A DNA stretch of 64,000 nucleotides from Cornus controversa (taxonomy: Eukaryota > Streptophyta > Magnoliopsida > Cornales > Cornaceae). The notes under the pieces were generated by a model. The model was not told the origin of the DNA and made no database searches. It saw only the letters and a list, made by a program, of their open reading frames with translations. Every line of letters begins with the position of its first letter. Position 1 is the stretch's first letter. Below are positions 46,363 through 58,489 of the stretch, one piece after another. A program made the translations under genes and the position numbers. Location of the stretch: NCBI GenBank assembly GCA_026545225.1, contig CM048845.1, positions 32,354,501-32,418,500 of the forward strand. The letters run 5' to 3'.

Positions 46363-46790
46363 ATGATTTTTATACATACAATTTTTTCTATACCGCGGGA
46401 TGATCCATTTTCCCATACTTATTCTCAGGAATTTGAGGACAAAGTTTTGGCTGCCCTTGGAAAACTTGAGGAACGAATTGGCAACCTTGAGGAACAAACT
46501 GCATTGTTAAATTCACATTCGCAATCCATAATTAGGCTAGAAGTTCAAATTGAGGAAATAACCAATACATTGAATTCTGAAGATCAAGAGGAACATCCAA
46601 GTCTGCCCATGACCAATATTGAACTCATACAACCAATTGAGTTAGACCATGCCCTCTTTGTGGAACCATTACTCATACCAGACTTTAAAATTTTACATGA
46701 AGAACTTAAGTGTGATCACTTAAGTCTTAATGAGAGTCCACCTTTTATCTTTGTTTTTGACTTCTATTTTTTTATGACAGGTTCTTCCAT
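46363..46790 (+). pseudogene. family B gag-like remnant, unit 1
   Basis: Reads PRDDPFSHTYSQEFEDKVLA, LGKLEERIGNLEEQTALLNS, HSQSIIRLEVQIEEI, then ELIQPIELDHALFVEPLL. It corresponds to the second half of the frame seen in units 2 and 3. Fossil. Confidence 0.75.
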
Positions 46791-48241
46791 CCAAGTTTGG
46801 GGGAATAGCCAACCCTTATTCATGTGAATTCTTTGCCAAATTTTGACAATTCTACCACCACGGTAATATTTTTCTATCACTTACCATATGCTTCATGTTT
46901 TTGTTACACATTGAGGACAATGTATAATTCAAATTTGGGTGTAAAGAAGAACATTTTTGTTTATTATTTTTTTTTTTTAGGTTATTTTGTTTTTAGTTTA
47001 GATGCTTAATTTAACACCAATCAAGAGTTTAATACTTTATGTAGGTTCTTGACATGCAATTGTAGAGTATGTATAAAATTTCTAGAAATTGTGGTATGAA
47101 TGCAGTGGTTTAAATAGTTATTTGCATTGACATGGCTTGGAGTGGTTGACTCCAGTTCTTTTCACAATTCACATGCACACTAGCAGAGTTGGTGGGGTAT
47201 GTACATGGCTTTCAGTTATCAGTTATGTGTGCTGAATATAAGTTGGTATCCCTTGAGAATAAATAGTTTAAGCATGTTACACATGTAAAAAAAAAAAGTA
47301 AGTTGAGCCTTTTTACGAAGTAACCAGGCCTCTTACCTCAGTAAGCAGGGAGTGTTCGTGTGAAAAGTGAGGGATTGGAACCCTTTCTATCATTGGTCAG
47401 TTTGTGGTTTGTGACCATTTTGGTTCGACTTATTAGGTTCGTCGGGGTATCTTGAAACCTAGTGCCCTAAAGACATTTGATTTGGGTGTCACTAGCTGAA
47501 AGCTTGCTACATGGATCAATTCGAAAGCCTAATAAACCTAGGCATTGCATCTTCGGTTAGTGTATGGTTTGTGGCCATTTTGGTTCGAGTTATCAGGTCT
47601 GTCGAGGTATCTTGAAACCTAGTGCCCTAAAGCCATTTGGTTTGAGAGTCACTGACTGAAAGCTTGCTACATGGATCAATTCGAAAGCCCAATAAACCTG
47701 GGCATTGCACAACCATAAAAAAATAAAAAATAAAACATAAATAAATAAAATACAATAAAATTTACATGTGTTTATATTTTGAGTGATAAATTCAATAAAG
47801 GGATCCAATGAATTGATGGGATTTGTAATTGCTCACTCAGAGCCGAGTTAAACCACATAGATTAATGCTAGTTCACTTTTCATGAGGGGGCTAGAGTTGG
47901 TTGCTTTGAGTTGTGTTGATGTAAATTTTGTATGAGAACCATTGTTTTGAACTATAGGATTTAGGGATTTGAAAGTATTCTTGGAAGAAAGCCTTTTAAC
48001 TGCATTTTGTAGTTTTCATCTTGATCAATGTTTGAAATATAAATTTTTTCATGTTTGAAGGTAGCATCTCTAGAAACCCTCATGAGACTTCACTCGTCCA
48101 CGAGGGGTAACTTGGGGTTCAAAAGACTTGTTGCATACACTAAATACAACAGAATATCACAAGAAAGAGGAAGTAGTTTTGTTTTATTTTTTGTTTAGTC
48201 TTTTATTACTAAGCGACTAACAATATGTAAGTTTGGGGGTG
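46791..48241 (+). other. family B unit 1, 3' untranslated region
   Basis: No pol. Contains two ~159 bp direct repeats (47393-47551 and 47552-47710), each with GGGTATCTTGAAACCTAGTG-like core, then a segment homologous to the family A 3' region, and the polypurine tract AAGTTTGGGGGTG just before LTR2. Confidence 0.8.
47393..47710 (+). repeat. ~159 bp direct repeat, two copies (also in units 2 and 3)
   Basis: Both copies end GGCATTGCA and share TATCTTGAAACCTAGTGCCC and GAAAGCTTGCTACATGGATC. Equivalent pairs end at 51876/52035 and 56213/56350. Confidence 0.9.
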
Positions 48242-49722
48242 TGATAAGAAATAAATGTTGTGCATTCAATACCCCTAAATTATATGAATTAGTGTCTTAT
48301 TTAACATTTTTATTAATAATTTTAATCTTTTCATGATTTTAGGTGATTAAGGGTAATTATTATTAATAATGGTGCAACCGGGTTACAGATGGGGCTATTT
48401 TTGTAGGAAGCTGAAGCTTGACCCATGATATATGTTTATATTGAAGATTCAAATGAAATGGACTGAAGAAATGGGGCATAAATAAATTTAATGAAGCAAA
48501 GGAGCACGGGCCTATTCACATTGAAGACTGGGCCTATTTAGGCATAGAAAGTCCTGGACCCATTTTGGAATTCGAACCATAGCTCCATACTTGATTGTCA
48601 AAATAACCTAAACTCCACGTGGGTTGAAGGTCAGTTTTGTACAGTTTCATACTTCAAGAAAATTTCCAAAAGTAGACGTTTATAGCACCTTTCTGCCCTA
48701 TTTGCGTAGCTGTCATTTTTTGGGCACAAATGCCACTTTCTGAAGTGCAAGTGCCATTTTCTTAGGCGCATGTGCTAGTTTGGGTGGCGAGGTGTCCCGT
48801 TTGTGTTTGCTTCGCAAAGTAAAATGGAAAAAAGAAAGAAAACTAGGGTAGGCTGGAGGAGAATAATATAGAGAGATATACACAGGCAATTTATGATGAT
48901 TGCGGGCGAGAATATAGTGACTTCATCATCGTTCAAGCCTGGACCACCGATCATGAGCGACTAAACACCATTCTAGGGAAGTGATGTAACCTTAACCTGT
49001 ATTTCAATGTTTTAAATTATATATTAATTTGTGTATGGATTGTATAACCAAGACATAAACAATAGTTGTGCTCTTGGCTTTAAATTGAATTAATTTTTTC
49101 ATTTCATATTTACTTTTGTTCTTGTAGAATGAATGCTAATTTGCAGTGATTAGGGTTTGGTTCTTTTCAACTTCTCTAATTTTGTTAAGACAAGTTATAC
49201 AATACTTTTCACAGATCATTCAATTTAGGATTTTGATAATTCATACTAAGCGAAGATGGGCTATCATATCATTCATTAGTCACATGTATAGGCCATGCTA
49301 AGAGAAGATGAGGTATGGTTAATTGTATGTTGAACGAATCCTCTTGATAGATTTGAATAGGGTTTGTAGCCATTCTTTTCTAAATGCATGGATTAGGCGT
49401 CCCAAATCAATACAGTTGTCATTGTCAGAAGGTTAGTGGTGATGTTACTTCTTAGGACCCTCTCTCCAGTGTCTATCATTTATTTATGTTGTTATTTCAT
49501 TTTATTTAATTTCAATACCCTAGAATTAGAAAATAAAACAAATTCTTTTTTAATTAAATTAGATATGGTTTTGATAGCTTAACAACAAAATCAACGCAGT
49601 CTCTGTGAGTTCGACCCCTACTCACCACTTTACTAACTTTGGTAGAGTATTTGTAGGTTTTGATAAATTCTCTTTTGTCAAAGAGTAAAACAACAACGAC
49701 ACTATTACATAATATTTTATCA
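48242..49722 (+). repeat. family B LTR2
   Basis: 1481 bp, TGATAAG...TTTTATCA, with polypurine tract immediately before and primer site (49744-49761, TGGCGCCCTTGTCGGGGA) after. Confidence 0.93.
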
Positions 49723-50084
49723 CATTTAGTACATCGAACAAAGTGGCGCCCTTGTCGGGGACTGTGGTCATGATTGCGTTGTTAAGTTTAAATATTAAGT
49801 CTAGTTTAATTATAATTTTGGACTTGTATGTATTCTATTTTTATTTTGTTTTAGGTGTTTTGTGTGTTTGAATATAGGTACAAGAGTTACTACACATGTG
49901 GAAAGAAGTCAAAATTTCAGGACCTCTAGCGAGTCTTTGTATTTTAATTCATACACTTATGTTTAGGATTGTTAGTTTATTTTAATTTTGAAAAACAAAC
50001 TTTGAAAACATGTTAGTTGAGGTTGAAGACACTTTAGAAGCATGTTCAGATTAATTTAGTTGTGAAATTAATAATTTTGCATAT

Positions 50085-50792
50085 ATGAAAAATTGGAGTG
50101 AAAATTCAATGGATGTGTCCAACAAATTGGATGCATTATCATTGAGATTGAACCAATTTATGGCCTTTAGTCATGCTCCTACTCCTACTCACTTGTCCAT
50201 ACCATATAAGTCATATGCATGTTGCTTTAGTCCTTTTCATCATGTGATAAATTGTCCTACTACGGGACAATATTATGATTTTTATCAAGAACACAAACAT
50301 CCAAATTTCTCTATACCGCGAGATGATCCATTTTCCCATACTTATTCTCAGGGATTTGAGGACAAAGTTTTGGCTGCCCTTGGCAAACTTGAGGAACTTA
50401 TTGGCAACCTTAAGGAACAAACTACATTGTTAAATTCACATTCTCAATCCATAATTAGGCAAGAAGTTCAAATCGAGGAAATAACCAATACATTGAATTC
50501 TGAAGATCAAGAGGAACTTCCAAGTTAACCCGTGACCAATATTGAACTCATACAACCAATTGAGTTAGACCATGCCCTCTTTGTGGAGCCATTACTCATA
50601 CCGGACTTCAAAATTTTACATGAAGAACTTAAGTGTGATCACTTAAGTCTTAATGAGAGTCCACCTTTTATCTTTGTTTTCGACTTGAGTAGTGAAAAAT
50701 TAGATATAAATGATAAAATTATTCAAGAACAAGTTAAAGGGTCATGTTTTCCTGAATCGGTTGAATTTTATTCGACTGATTCATTTTTTTAA
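50085..50792 (+). pseudogene. family B gag-like region, unit 2 (fossil)
   Basis: Starts MKNWSENSMDVSNKLDALSL. A cysteine/histidine cluster (CCFSPFHHVINCP) is followed by HPNFSIPRDDPFSHTYSQGF, a heptad-rich stretch KLEELIGNLKEQTTLLNSHS, then ELIQPIELDHALFVEPLLIP. It resembles the C-terminal half of Athila gag. Not whole. Confidence 0.8.
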
Positions 50793-52565
50793 AACCTCAC
50801 ATTGATATAGATAAGAGGTGCCTAAAAATTGTTGGATTCTGGCACAAGAAAGTGAGGACAAAATAGGGGGGACACTCTTAGATCTCCTCAAGAGATGTGG
50901 TATATGGTGAACCTTCCATCAAAAGTAGTAGTTAGGAAGTGTGTGTTTTTATTTTCATTTCTTTTTATTTATTTTTACTTTTGTTTGAGTTGATTTTTCT
51001 TAATTTTAATTATTAGATTTGTTTTGTTTACATTTTGTTGAATTTTTTTTTATTTTTGTTTCCTTTTAATATGCGTGGTGTGTATTTGTGTTTTTTTTAT
51101 GACATGTACTTGCATCCAAGTTTCGGGGGATGGCCAACCCTTATTCATGTGAATTCTGTGCCAAATTTTGACAATTCTACCACCACGGTAATATTGTTCT
51201 ATCACTTACCATATGCTTCATGTTTTTGTTACACATTGAGGACAATGTGTGATTCAAGTTTGGGTGTTAGGAAGAACACTTTTGTTTTGTTTTGTTTTTT
51301 TTTAGGTTGTTTTGTTTTTAGTTTAGATGTTTAATTTAACACCAATCAAGAGTTTAATACTTTATATATGTTCTTGACTTGCAATTGTAGAGTATGTATA
51401 AAATTTCTAGAAATTGTGGTATGAATGCAGTGGTTTAAATCGTTATTTGCTTTGACATGACTTAGAGTGGTTGACTCCAGTTCTTTTCACAATTCACATG
51501 CACACTAACAGAGTTGGTGGGGTATGTACATGGCTTTTAGTTATCCGTTATGTGTGCTGAATATAAGTTGGTATCCCTTGAGAATAAATAGTTTAAGCAT
51601 GTTACACATGCAAAAAAAAAAAGTAAGTTGAGCCTTTTTACGAAGTAACCAGGCCTCTTGCCTCAGTAAGCAGGGAGTGTTCATGTGAAAAGTGAGGGAT
51701 TGGAACCTTTTCTGTGATTGGTCAGTTTGTGGTTTGTGGCTATTTTGGTTCGAGTTATTAGGTTCGTCGGGGTATCTTGAAACCTAGTGCCCTAAAGCCA
51801 TTTGATTTGGGTGTGATTAGCTGAAAGCTTGCTACATGGATCAATTCAAAAGCCTAAAATACCTAGGCATTGCATCTTCGGTTAGTTTATGGTTTGTGGC
51901 CGTTTTGGTTCGAGTTATCAGGTCTGTCGGGGTATCTTGAAACCTAGTACCCTAAAGCCATTTGGCTTGGGAGTCAGTGACTGAAAGCTTGCTACATGGA
52001 TCAATTCGAAAGCCCAATAAACCTGGGCATTGTACAACCATAAAAAAATAAAAAATAAAACATAAATAAATAAAATACAATAAAATTTACATGTATTTCT
52101 GATTTAAGTGATAAATTCAATAAAGGGATCCAATGAATTGATGGGATTTATAATTGCTCACTCAGAGCCGGGTTAAACCACATAGATGAATGCTAGTTCA
52201 CTTTTCATGAGTGGGCTAGAGTTGGTTGCTTTGAGTTGTGATGATGTAAATTTTGTATGAGAACCATTATTTTGAATTATGGGATTTAGGGATCTGACAG
52301 TATTCTTGGAAGCAAGTCTTTTAACTGTATTTTGTAGTTTTCATCATGATCAATGTTTGAAATATGAATTTTTTCATGTTTGAAGGTAGCATCTCTAGAA
52401 ACCCTCACGAGACTTCACTCGTCCATGAGGGGTAACCTGGGGTTTAAAAGGCTTGTTGCATACACTAAATACAACCGAATCTCCCACGAAAGAGAAAGTA
52501 GTTTTGTTATTTTTTTTTTTAGTTTTTTATTACTACGCGACTAGCAATATGTAAGTTTGGGGGTG
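50793..52565 (+). other. family B unit 2, 3' untranslated region
   Basis: T-rich stretch near 50940-51090, then sequence parallel to unit 1 including the paired 159 bp repeats and the polypurine tract. No pol domain in any frame; the frame at 51035-51334 is not recognised and recurs only as decayed sequence. Confidence 0.8.
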
Positions 52566-54063
52566 TGATAAGTAATGAATGTTGTGCATTCAATGCCCCT
52601 AAATTATATGAATTAGTGTCTTATTTAACATTTTTATTAATAATTTTAATCTTTTCATGATTTCAGGTGATTAAGGGTAATTATTATTAATAATGGTGCA
52701 ACCGGGTTACAGATGGGGCTATTTTTGTAAGAAGCTGAAGCTTGACCCATGATATATGTTTATATTGAAGATTCAAATGAAATGGACTGAAGAAATGGGG
52801 CATAAATAAATTTAATGAAGCAAAGGAGCACGGGCCTATTCACATTGAAGACTGGGCCTATTCAGGCATAGAAAGTTCTGGACCCGTTTTGGAATTCGAA
52901 CCATAGCTCCATACTTGATTTTCAAAATAACCTAAACTGCACGTGGGTTGAAGGTCAATTCTATACATTTTCATACTTCATGAAAATTTCCAAAAGTAGA
53001 CGTTTATAGCACCTTTCTGCCCCATTTGCGTAGCTGTCACTTTTTGGGCGCAAATGCCACTTTTTGAAGTGCAAGTGCCATTTTCTTAGGCGCATGTGCT
53101 AGTTTGGGAGGCGAGGTGTCCCGTTTGTGTTTGCTTCGCAAAGTAAAATGAAAAAAAGAAAGAAAACTAGGGTAGGCTGGAGGAGAACAACATAGAGAGA
53201 TATACAGAGGCAATTCGTGATGATTGCGGGCGAGAATATAGTGACTTCATCATCGTTCAAGCCTGGACCGCAGATTATGAGTGACTAAACACCATTCTGG
53301 GGAACTGACGTAACCTTAACCTGTATTTCAATGTTTTAAATTGTATATTAATTTGGGAACGATTTAATTTGTGTATGGATTGTATAACCAAGACATAAAC
53401 AATAGTTGTGCTATTGGCTTTAAATTGTATGGATTTTTTCATTTCATATTTACTTTTGTTCTTATAGAATGAGTGCTAATTTGCAGTGATTAGGGTTTGG
53501 TTCTTTTCAACTTCTCTGATTTTGTTAAGACATGTTATACAATACTTTTCACAGATCATTCAATTTAGGGTTTTGATAATTCGTACTAAGCGAAGATGGG
53601 CTATTATATCATTCGTTAGTCAGATGTATAGGCCATGCGAAGAGAAGATGAGTTATGGTTAATTGTATATTGAACGAATCCTTTTGATAGATCTGAATAG
53701 GGTTTGTAGCCATTCTTTTCTAAAAGCATGGATTAGGCGTCCCAAATCAATACAGTTGTCATTGTCAGAAGGTTAGTGGTGAAGTCAATTCTTTGGATCC
53801 TCTCTCCAGTGTCTATCATTTGTTTATGTTGTTATTTCGTGTTATTTAATTTCAATACCCTAGAATTAGAAAACAAAACAAATTCTTTTTTAATTAAATT
53901 AGACATGGTCTTGATAGCTTAATAACGAAATCAACGCAGTCTCTGTGATGTTTGACCCCTTCTCACCACTTTACTAACTTTGGTAGAGTATTTGTAGGTT
54001 TTGATAAATTCTCTTTTGTCAAAGAGTAAAACAACAACGACACTATTACATAATATTTTATCA
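52566..54063 (+). repeat. family B LTR3
   Basis: 1498 bp, same ends. Polypurine tract just before, primer site at 54085-54102 after. By eye about 95% identical to LTR2. Confidence 0.93.
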
Positions 54064-54425
54064 CATTTAGCACATCGAACAAAGTGGCGCCCTTGTCGGG
54101 CACTGTGGTCATGATTGCGTTGTTAAGTTTAAATATTAAGTCTAATTTAATTATAATTTTGGACTTGTATATATTCTATTTTTATTTTGTTTTAGGTGTT
54201 TTGTGTGTTTGAATATAGGTACAAGAGTTACTACACATGTGGAAAGAAGTCAAAATTTCAGGACCTCTAGCGAGTCTTTGTATTTTAATTCATACACTTA
54301 TGTTTAGGATTGTTAGTTTATTTTAATTTTGAAAAACAAACTTTGAAAACATGTTAGTTGAGGTTGAAGACACTTTAGAAGCATGTTCAGATTAATTTAG
54401 TTGTGAAATTAATAATTTTGCATAT

Positions 54426-55151
54426 ATGAAAAATTGGAGTGAAAATTCAATGGATGTGTCCAACAAATTGGATGCATTATCATTGAGATTGAACCAATTT
54501 ATGGCCTTTAGTCATGCTCCTACTCCTACTCACTCGTCCATACCATATGAGTCATGTTCATGTTGCTTTAGTCCTTTTCATCATGTGATAAATTGTCCTA
54601 CTACAGGACAATATTATGATTTTTATCAAGAACACAAACATCCAAATTTTTCTATACCGCGAGATGATCCATTTTCCCATACTTATTCTCAGGGGTTTGA
54701 GAACAAAGTTTTGGCTGCCCTTAGCAAACTTGAGGAACTTATTGGCAACCTTGAGGAACAAACTACATTGTTAAATTCACATTCTCAATCTATAATTAGG
54801 CAAGAAGTTCAAATCGAGGAAACAACCAATACATTGAATTCTGAAGATCAAGAGGAACGTCCAAGTTCGCCTGTGACCAATATTGAACTCATACAACCAA
54901 TTGAGCTAGACTACGCCCTCTTTGGGGAACCATTACTCATACCAGACTTCAAAATTTTACATGAAGAACTTAAGTGTGATCACTTAAGTCTTAATGAGAG
55001 TCCACCTTTTATCTTTGTTTTTGACTTGAGTAGTGACAAATTAGATATGAATGATAAAATTATTCAAAACAAGTTAAAGGGTCATGTTTTCCTGAATCGG
55101 TTGAATTTTATTCGATTGATTCATTTTTTTTTAAACTTCACATTGATATAG
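54426..55151 (+). CDS. family B gag-like frame, unit 3 (fossil element)
   Basis: A 241-residue frame, the longest copy. An N-terminal helical segment (MKNWSENSMDVSNKLDALSL) is followed by a CCHC knuckle with C-x2-C-x4-H-x4-C spacing about residues 40-53 (CSCCFSPFHHVINC). Then come HPNFSIPRDDPFSHTYSQGF, a predicted coiled coil (KLEELIGNLEEQTTLLNSHS) and an acidic-hydrophobic tail with PPFIFVFDLSSDKLD. Knuckle and coiled coil match in order and spacing the middle of Athila gag, including a LNSHSQSI stretch also present in family A gag at about 56960. The tail is not recognised. Likely nucleic-acid binding and particle association when active; by inference. Confidence 0.7.
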   Translation: MKNWSENSMDVSNKLDALSLRLNQFMAFSHAPTPTHSSIPYESCSCCFSPFHHVINCPTTGQYYDFYQEHKHPNFSIPRDDPFSHTYSQGFENKVLAALSKLEELIGNLEEQTTLLNSHSQSIIRQEVQIEETTNTLNSEDQEERPSSPVTNIELIQPIELDYALFGEPLLIPDFKILHEELKCDHLSLNESPPFIFVFDLSSDKLDMNDKIIQNKLKGHVFLNRLNFIRLIHFFLNFTLI

Positions 55152-56420
55152 ATAAGAGATGCCTAAAAATTGTTTGGATTCCATCACAAGAAAGTGAGGA
55201 CAAAAATAGGGGGGACACTCTTAGATCTCCTCATGAGAAGTGGTATATGGTGAACCTTCCATCAAAAGTAGTAGTTAGGAAGTGTGTGTTTTTATTTTCA
55301 TTTCTTTTTATTTATTTTTACTTTTGTTTGAGTTGATTTTTCTTAATTTTAATTATTAGATTTGTTTTGTTTACATTTTGTTGAATTTTTTAATTTTTAT
55401 TTCCTTTTAATATGCGTGGTGTGTATTTGTGTTTTTTTATGACATGTTTTTGCATCCAAGTTTCGGGGGAGGACCAACCCTTATTCATGTGAATTCTTTG
55501 CCAAATTTTGACAATTCTACTACCACGGTTATTGTTCTATTACTTACCATATGCTTCATGTTTTTGTTACACATTGAGGACAATGTGTGATTCAAGTTTG
55601 GGTGTTAACAAGAACACTTTTGTTTGTTTTTTTATTATTTTAGGATGTTTTGTTTTTAGTTTAGATGTCTAATTTAACACCAGTCAAGAGTTTAATACTT
55701 TATGTAGGTTCTTGACTTGCAATTGTAGAGTATGTATAAAATTTCTAGAAATTGTGGTATGAATGCAGTGGTTTAAATCGTTATTTGCATTGACATGACT
55801 TGGAGTGGTTAACTCCAGTTCTTTTTACAATTCACTTGCACACTAGCAGAGTTGGTGGGGTATGTACAAGGCTTTTAGTTCTCCGTTATGTGTGCTGAAT
55901 ATAAGTTGGTATCCCTTGAGAATAAATAGTTTAAGCATGTTACACATGCAAAAAAAAAAAGTAAGTTGAGCTTTTTTACGAAGTAACCAAGCCTCTTGCC
56001 TCAGTAAGCAGGGAGTGTTCATGTGAAAAGTGAGGGATTGGAACCTTTTCTATGATTGGTTAGTTTTTGGTTTGTGGCTATTCTAGTTCGAGTTATTAGG
56101 TTCGTCGGGGTATCTTGAAACCTAGTGCCCTAAAGCCATTTGATTTAGGTGTCGCTAGGTGAAAGCTTGCTACATGGATCAATTTGAAAGCCTAATAAAC
56201 CTAGGCATTGCATCTTCAGTTAGTTTATGATTTGTGGCCGTTTTCTTTCGAGTTATCAGGTCCATCGGGGTATCTTGAAACCTAGTGCCCTAAAGCCATT
56301 TGGTTTGGGAGTCTAACAATTCGAAAGCCCAATAAACCTGGGTATTGCACAACCATAAAAAAATAATAAATAAAACATAAATAAATAAAATACAATAAAA
56401 TTTATATGTGTTTATGTTTT
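55152..56420 (+). other. family B unit 3, 3' untranslated region, truncated
   Basis: Parallel to unit 2 up to AAAATTTATATGTGTTTATG, then an abrupt junction near 56421 with minus-strand family A sequence. Confidence 0.8.
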
Positions 56421-58330
56421 GGTGCTCCCCAATGATGGATGAGATAGTTGGGGCACCAGGATCTTTGTACTTGGGAGGAGTGCACTACTAAATTATAGAA
56501 CTCACTTGTTGTGGCAGCATCACTTTCTTTGGCACATGGCTTTTAGAACGCCTTTTCTGAGTGCACAAGTCCTTCAAAAATTTAGCATAAGAAGAAATTT
56601 GCTTGATGGCATCAAGGAATAGCAAATTAATCTTCACTTATCGGAACACCTCCATCATATAATGCAACTTATCCCCTTGCTTTCCCAATTTAGATGCTTC
56701 AAGGAAACGTTGTGGGAAAGGAGCCTTGGGCTCATAAAGAATTTTAGCACTTAGACTTGTGGTCACTTTTTCTTTTTCTTTCTTCTCACCCACTTTATTA
56801 TCAATTATTTTCCCACTCCTCAAAGTGGTAATGGCTTGAACTTGCTCATGGTGTGGGTTGCTTGTGAAAGCTTGCATCCCTCTTGGATTAGCAATTGGTT
56901 GACTAGGGAGCTTCCCTTCTTCTCTTCTACTTAATAAAGTAGCAAGCTATCCAAACTGAGATTTCAGTTTAACAATGGATTGAGAATGAGAGTTCACTAG
57001 CTGAACTGTAGATTGTACTATTGCTGCAGTAGTTTGCACAGTCTCTATCAAAGAATCAAGCTTGTCAAATTTGGACAAGGTAAATGTCAGCTTGTCTTCA
57101 ATAGTAGAAATTCTTTGTGCCATAGGACTTTGTGTTTGATATTATTGTTGATGTACAAAAGTCCTAGGTTGATATGATGGTTGCATTGCTGCCCCTTGGT
57201 TACTGTAAGAAAAATCAGGATGATTCCTTCATGTAGAATTGTAAGTATTACCTCGTGGAGGATTCATTGGTCTAGTGAATGTAGCTTGGACTTGCTCATA
57301 TTGAACATCAGAAAATTATCCCATCGAAGGACAATTGCTCACATTATGCATAGGACTAGAGCAAAATTCACAAGGGCATAGCAATGAAAGATTTGAAGCA
57401 GAAGGAGTTTGATTGGCAGCCATAATTACTGTTACCTTCTATGCAATTAAATCAATATCAGTTGGCATAGCTTCTAAAGCACCAACCTTAAAAATCCCAA
57501 CAGTCTTCCTTATAGTGCAGGTCTGCTAGAACGAGTAGATGACACATGTTGTAGAGAGTTGTCACTAAGATTTTCAAATAAGGTCCATGCCTCTTCTTCA
57601 CTCTTCAACATAAAGGTACCTCCACAAGACGTATCAACTATCTGTCTGTTGGCTTCTGTCAGCCCTTCATGAAAACTCTGCACTAGTTGCCACTTAGAAA
57701 CTTGATGATGGGGACACTTCCTAAGAAGGTCCTTGAATCTTTCTCATGTCTCATAAAATTATTCCCCCTCGTGTTAGGAGAAACCAGTGATAGCTCGTCT
57801 GAACTAATTGGTCTTCCCTATCGAAAAATACTTCTTGAGAAACTCATGTTGCATCTGAGTCCAAGTCGTGATAGAACCTGCCGGTAGAGAATTAAACCAA
57901 TACTTTGCTTTATCTTTCAGGGAGAATGAAAAAAGTCTCATTCTGAAAGCATCTTCAGAGAAGTTGTGAATTTTTGTAGTTGAGCATACTTCAATGAATT
58001 CATCTAGATGCTTATAAGGGTCTTCTTGAGTCAGCCTAAAATAAGATGGTTACAGTTAAATAATGCTGGACTTGATCTCATAATTCTGTGCTATGACATT
58101 GGGCAGTTGAAAACCAGCTGGTGAGGTGTATGTCTCAGAAACATAGTAGTCCCTAAGCAATCTAGCCCTTTCTCCATCAGCATTAGGAACAAGGTTGTTA
58201 TTCCTCTCTTCTGCCATGTCTTCAATTAATTCTTCCTCTTGCACAATGGTATCAACAGGGATGTTCCTCTGTTGTCTAAGAGTACGTTCAGGCTAAAGAT
58301 GAAGAGGTATCAAAGGATCAGCTACAGAAT
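56421..58330 (-). pseudogene. family A gag and start of protease (fossil)
   Basis: N-terminal part about 58056-58244 (ARLLRDYYVSETYTSPAGFQ). Central capsid-like part about 57420-58000. A CCHC knuckle CEFCSSPMHNVSNCP near 57320-57375. VQAITTLRSGKIIDNKV about 56780-56840 and APFPQRFLEASKLGKQGDKL near 56660-56720 are the well known Athila/Tat gag-pol junction. It ends with CTPPKYKDPGAPTISSIIGE, the start of protease, at the junction. Orientation opposite to family B. Fossil with several breaks. Confidence 0.85.
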
Positions 58331-58467
58331 AACGACCTTGCATATATTAGCCAAAAGCACCTAAAAAGAAAACAAAAACAAAATTAAAAAATAAAATATA
58401 AAAATTTCCTAACCTAAAAATCCAATTAAAATTAATTCTGTAAAATCTAATCAATCAAATAGATAAT

Positions 58468-58484
58468 TTCCGGCAACGGCGCCA
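58468..58484 (-). other. primer binding site, tRNA-Asp type
   Basis: TGGCGCCGTTGCCGGAA on the minus strand, five bases after the LTR end; near-perfect match to the Athila/Tat tRNA-Asp site. Confidence 0.88.
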
Positions 58485-58489
58485 AAAAT

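Larger units (their letters stand above)
41467..56420 (+). mobile_element. family B tandem array: three LTRs and three internal regions, Athila-derived, non-autonomous
   Basis: LTR1 41467-46041 (interrupted by a foreign LTR), internal 46042-48241, LTR2 48242-49722, internal 49723-52565, LTR3 52566-54063, internal 54064-56420. Each LTR starts TGATAAG and ends TTTTATCA, about 1.48-1.50 kb. LTR2 and LTR3 are each preceded directly by the polypurine tract AAGTTTGGGGGTG and followed about 21 bp later by a tRNA-Asp-type primer site, so neither is just an end of a single element. Internal regions encode only a gag-like frame, with no pol. The last unit is cut at 56420 against an opposite-facing family A element. 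Fossil. Confidence 0.88.

Noticed and set aside
46824-47009. Short frame with a longer relative at 51035-51334
   Set aside because: Shared because both lie in family B units; hydrophobic low-complexity translation from T-rich DNA, no family match.
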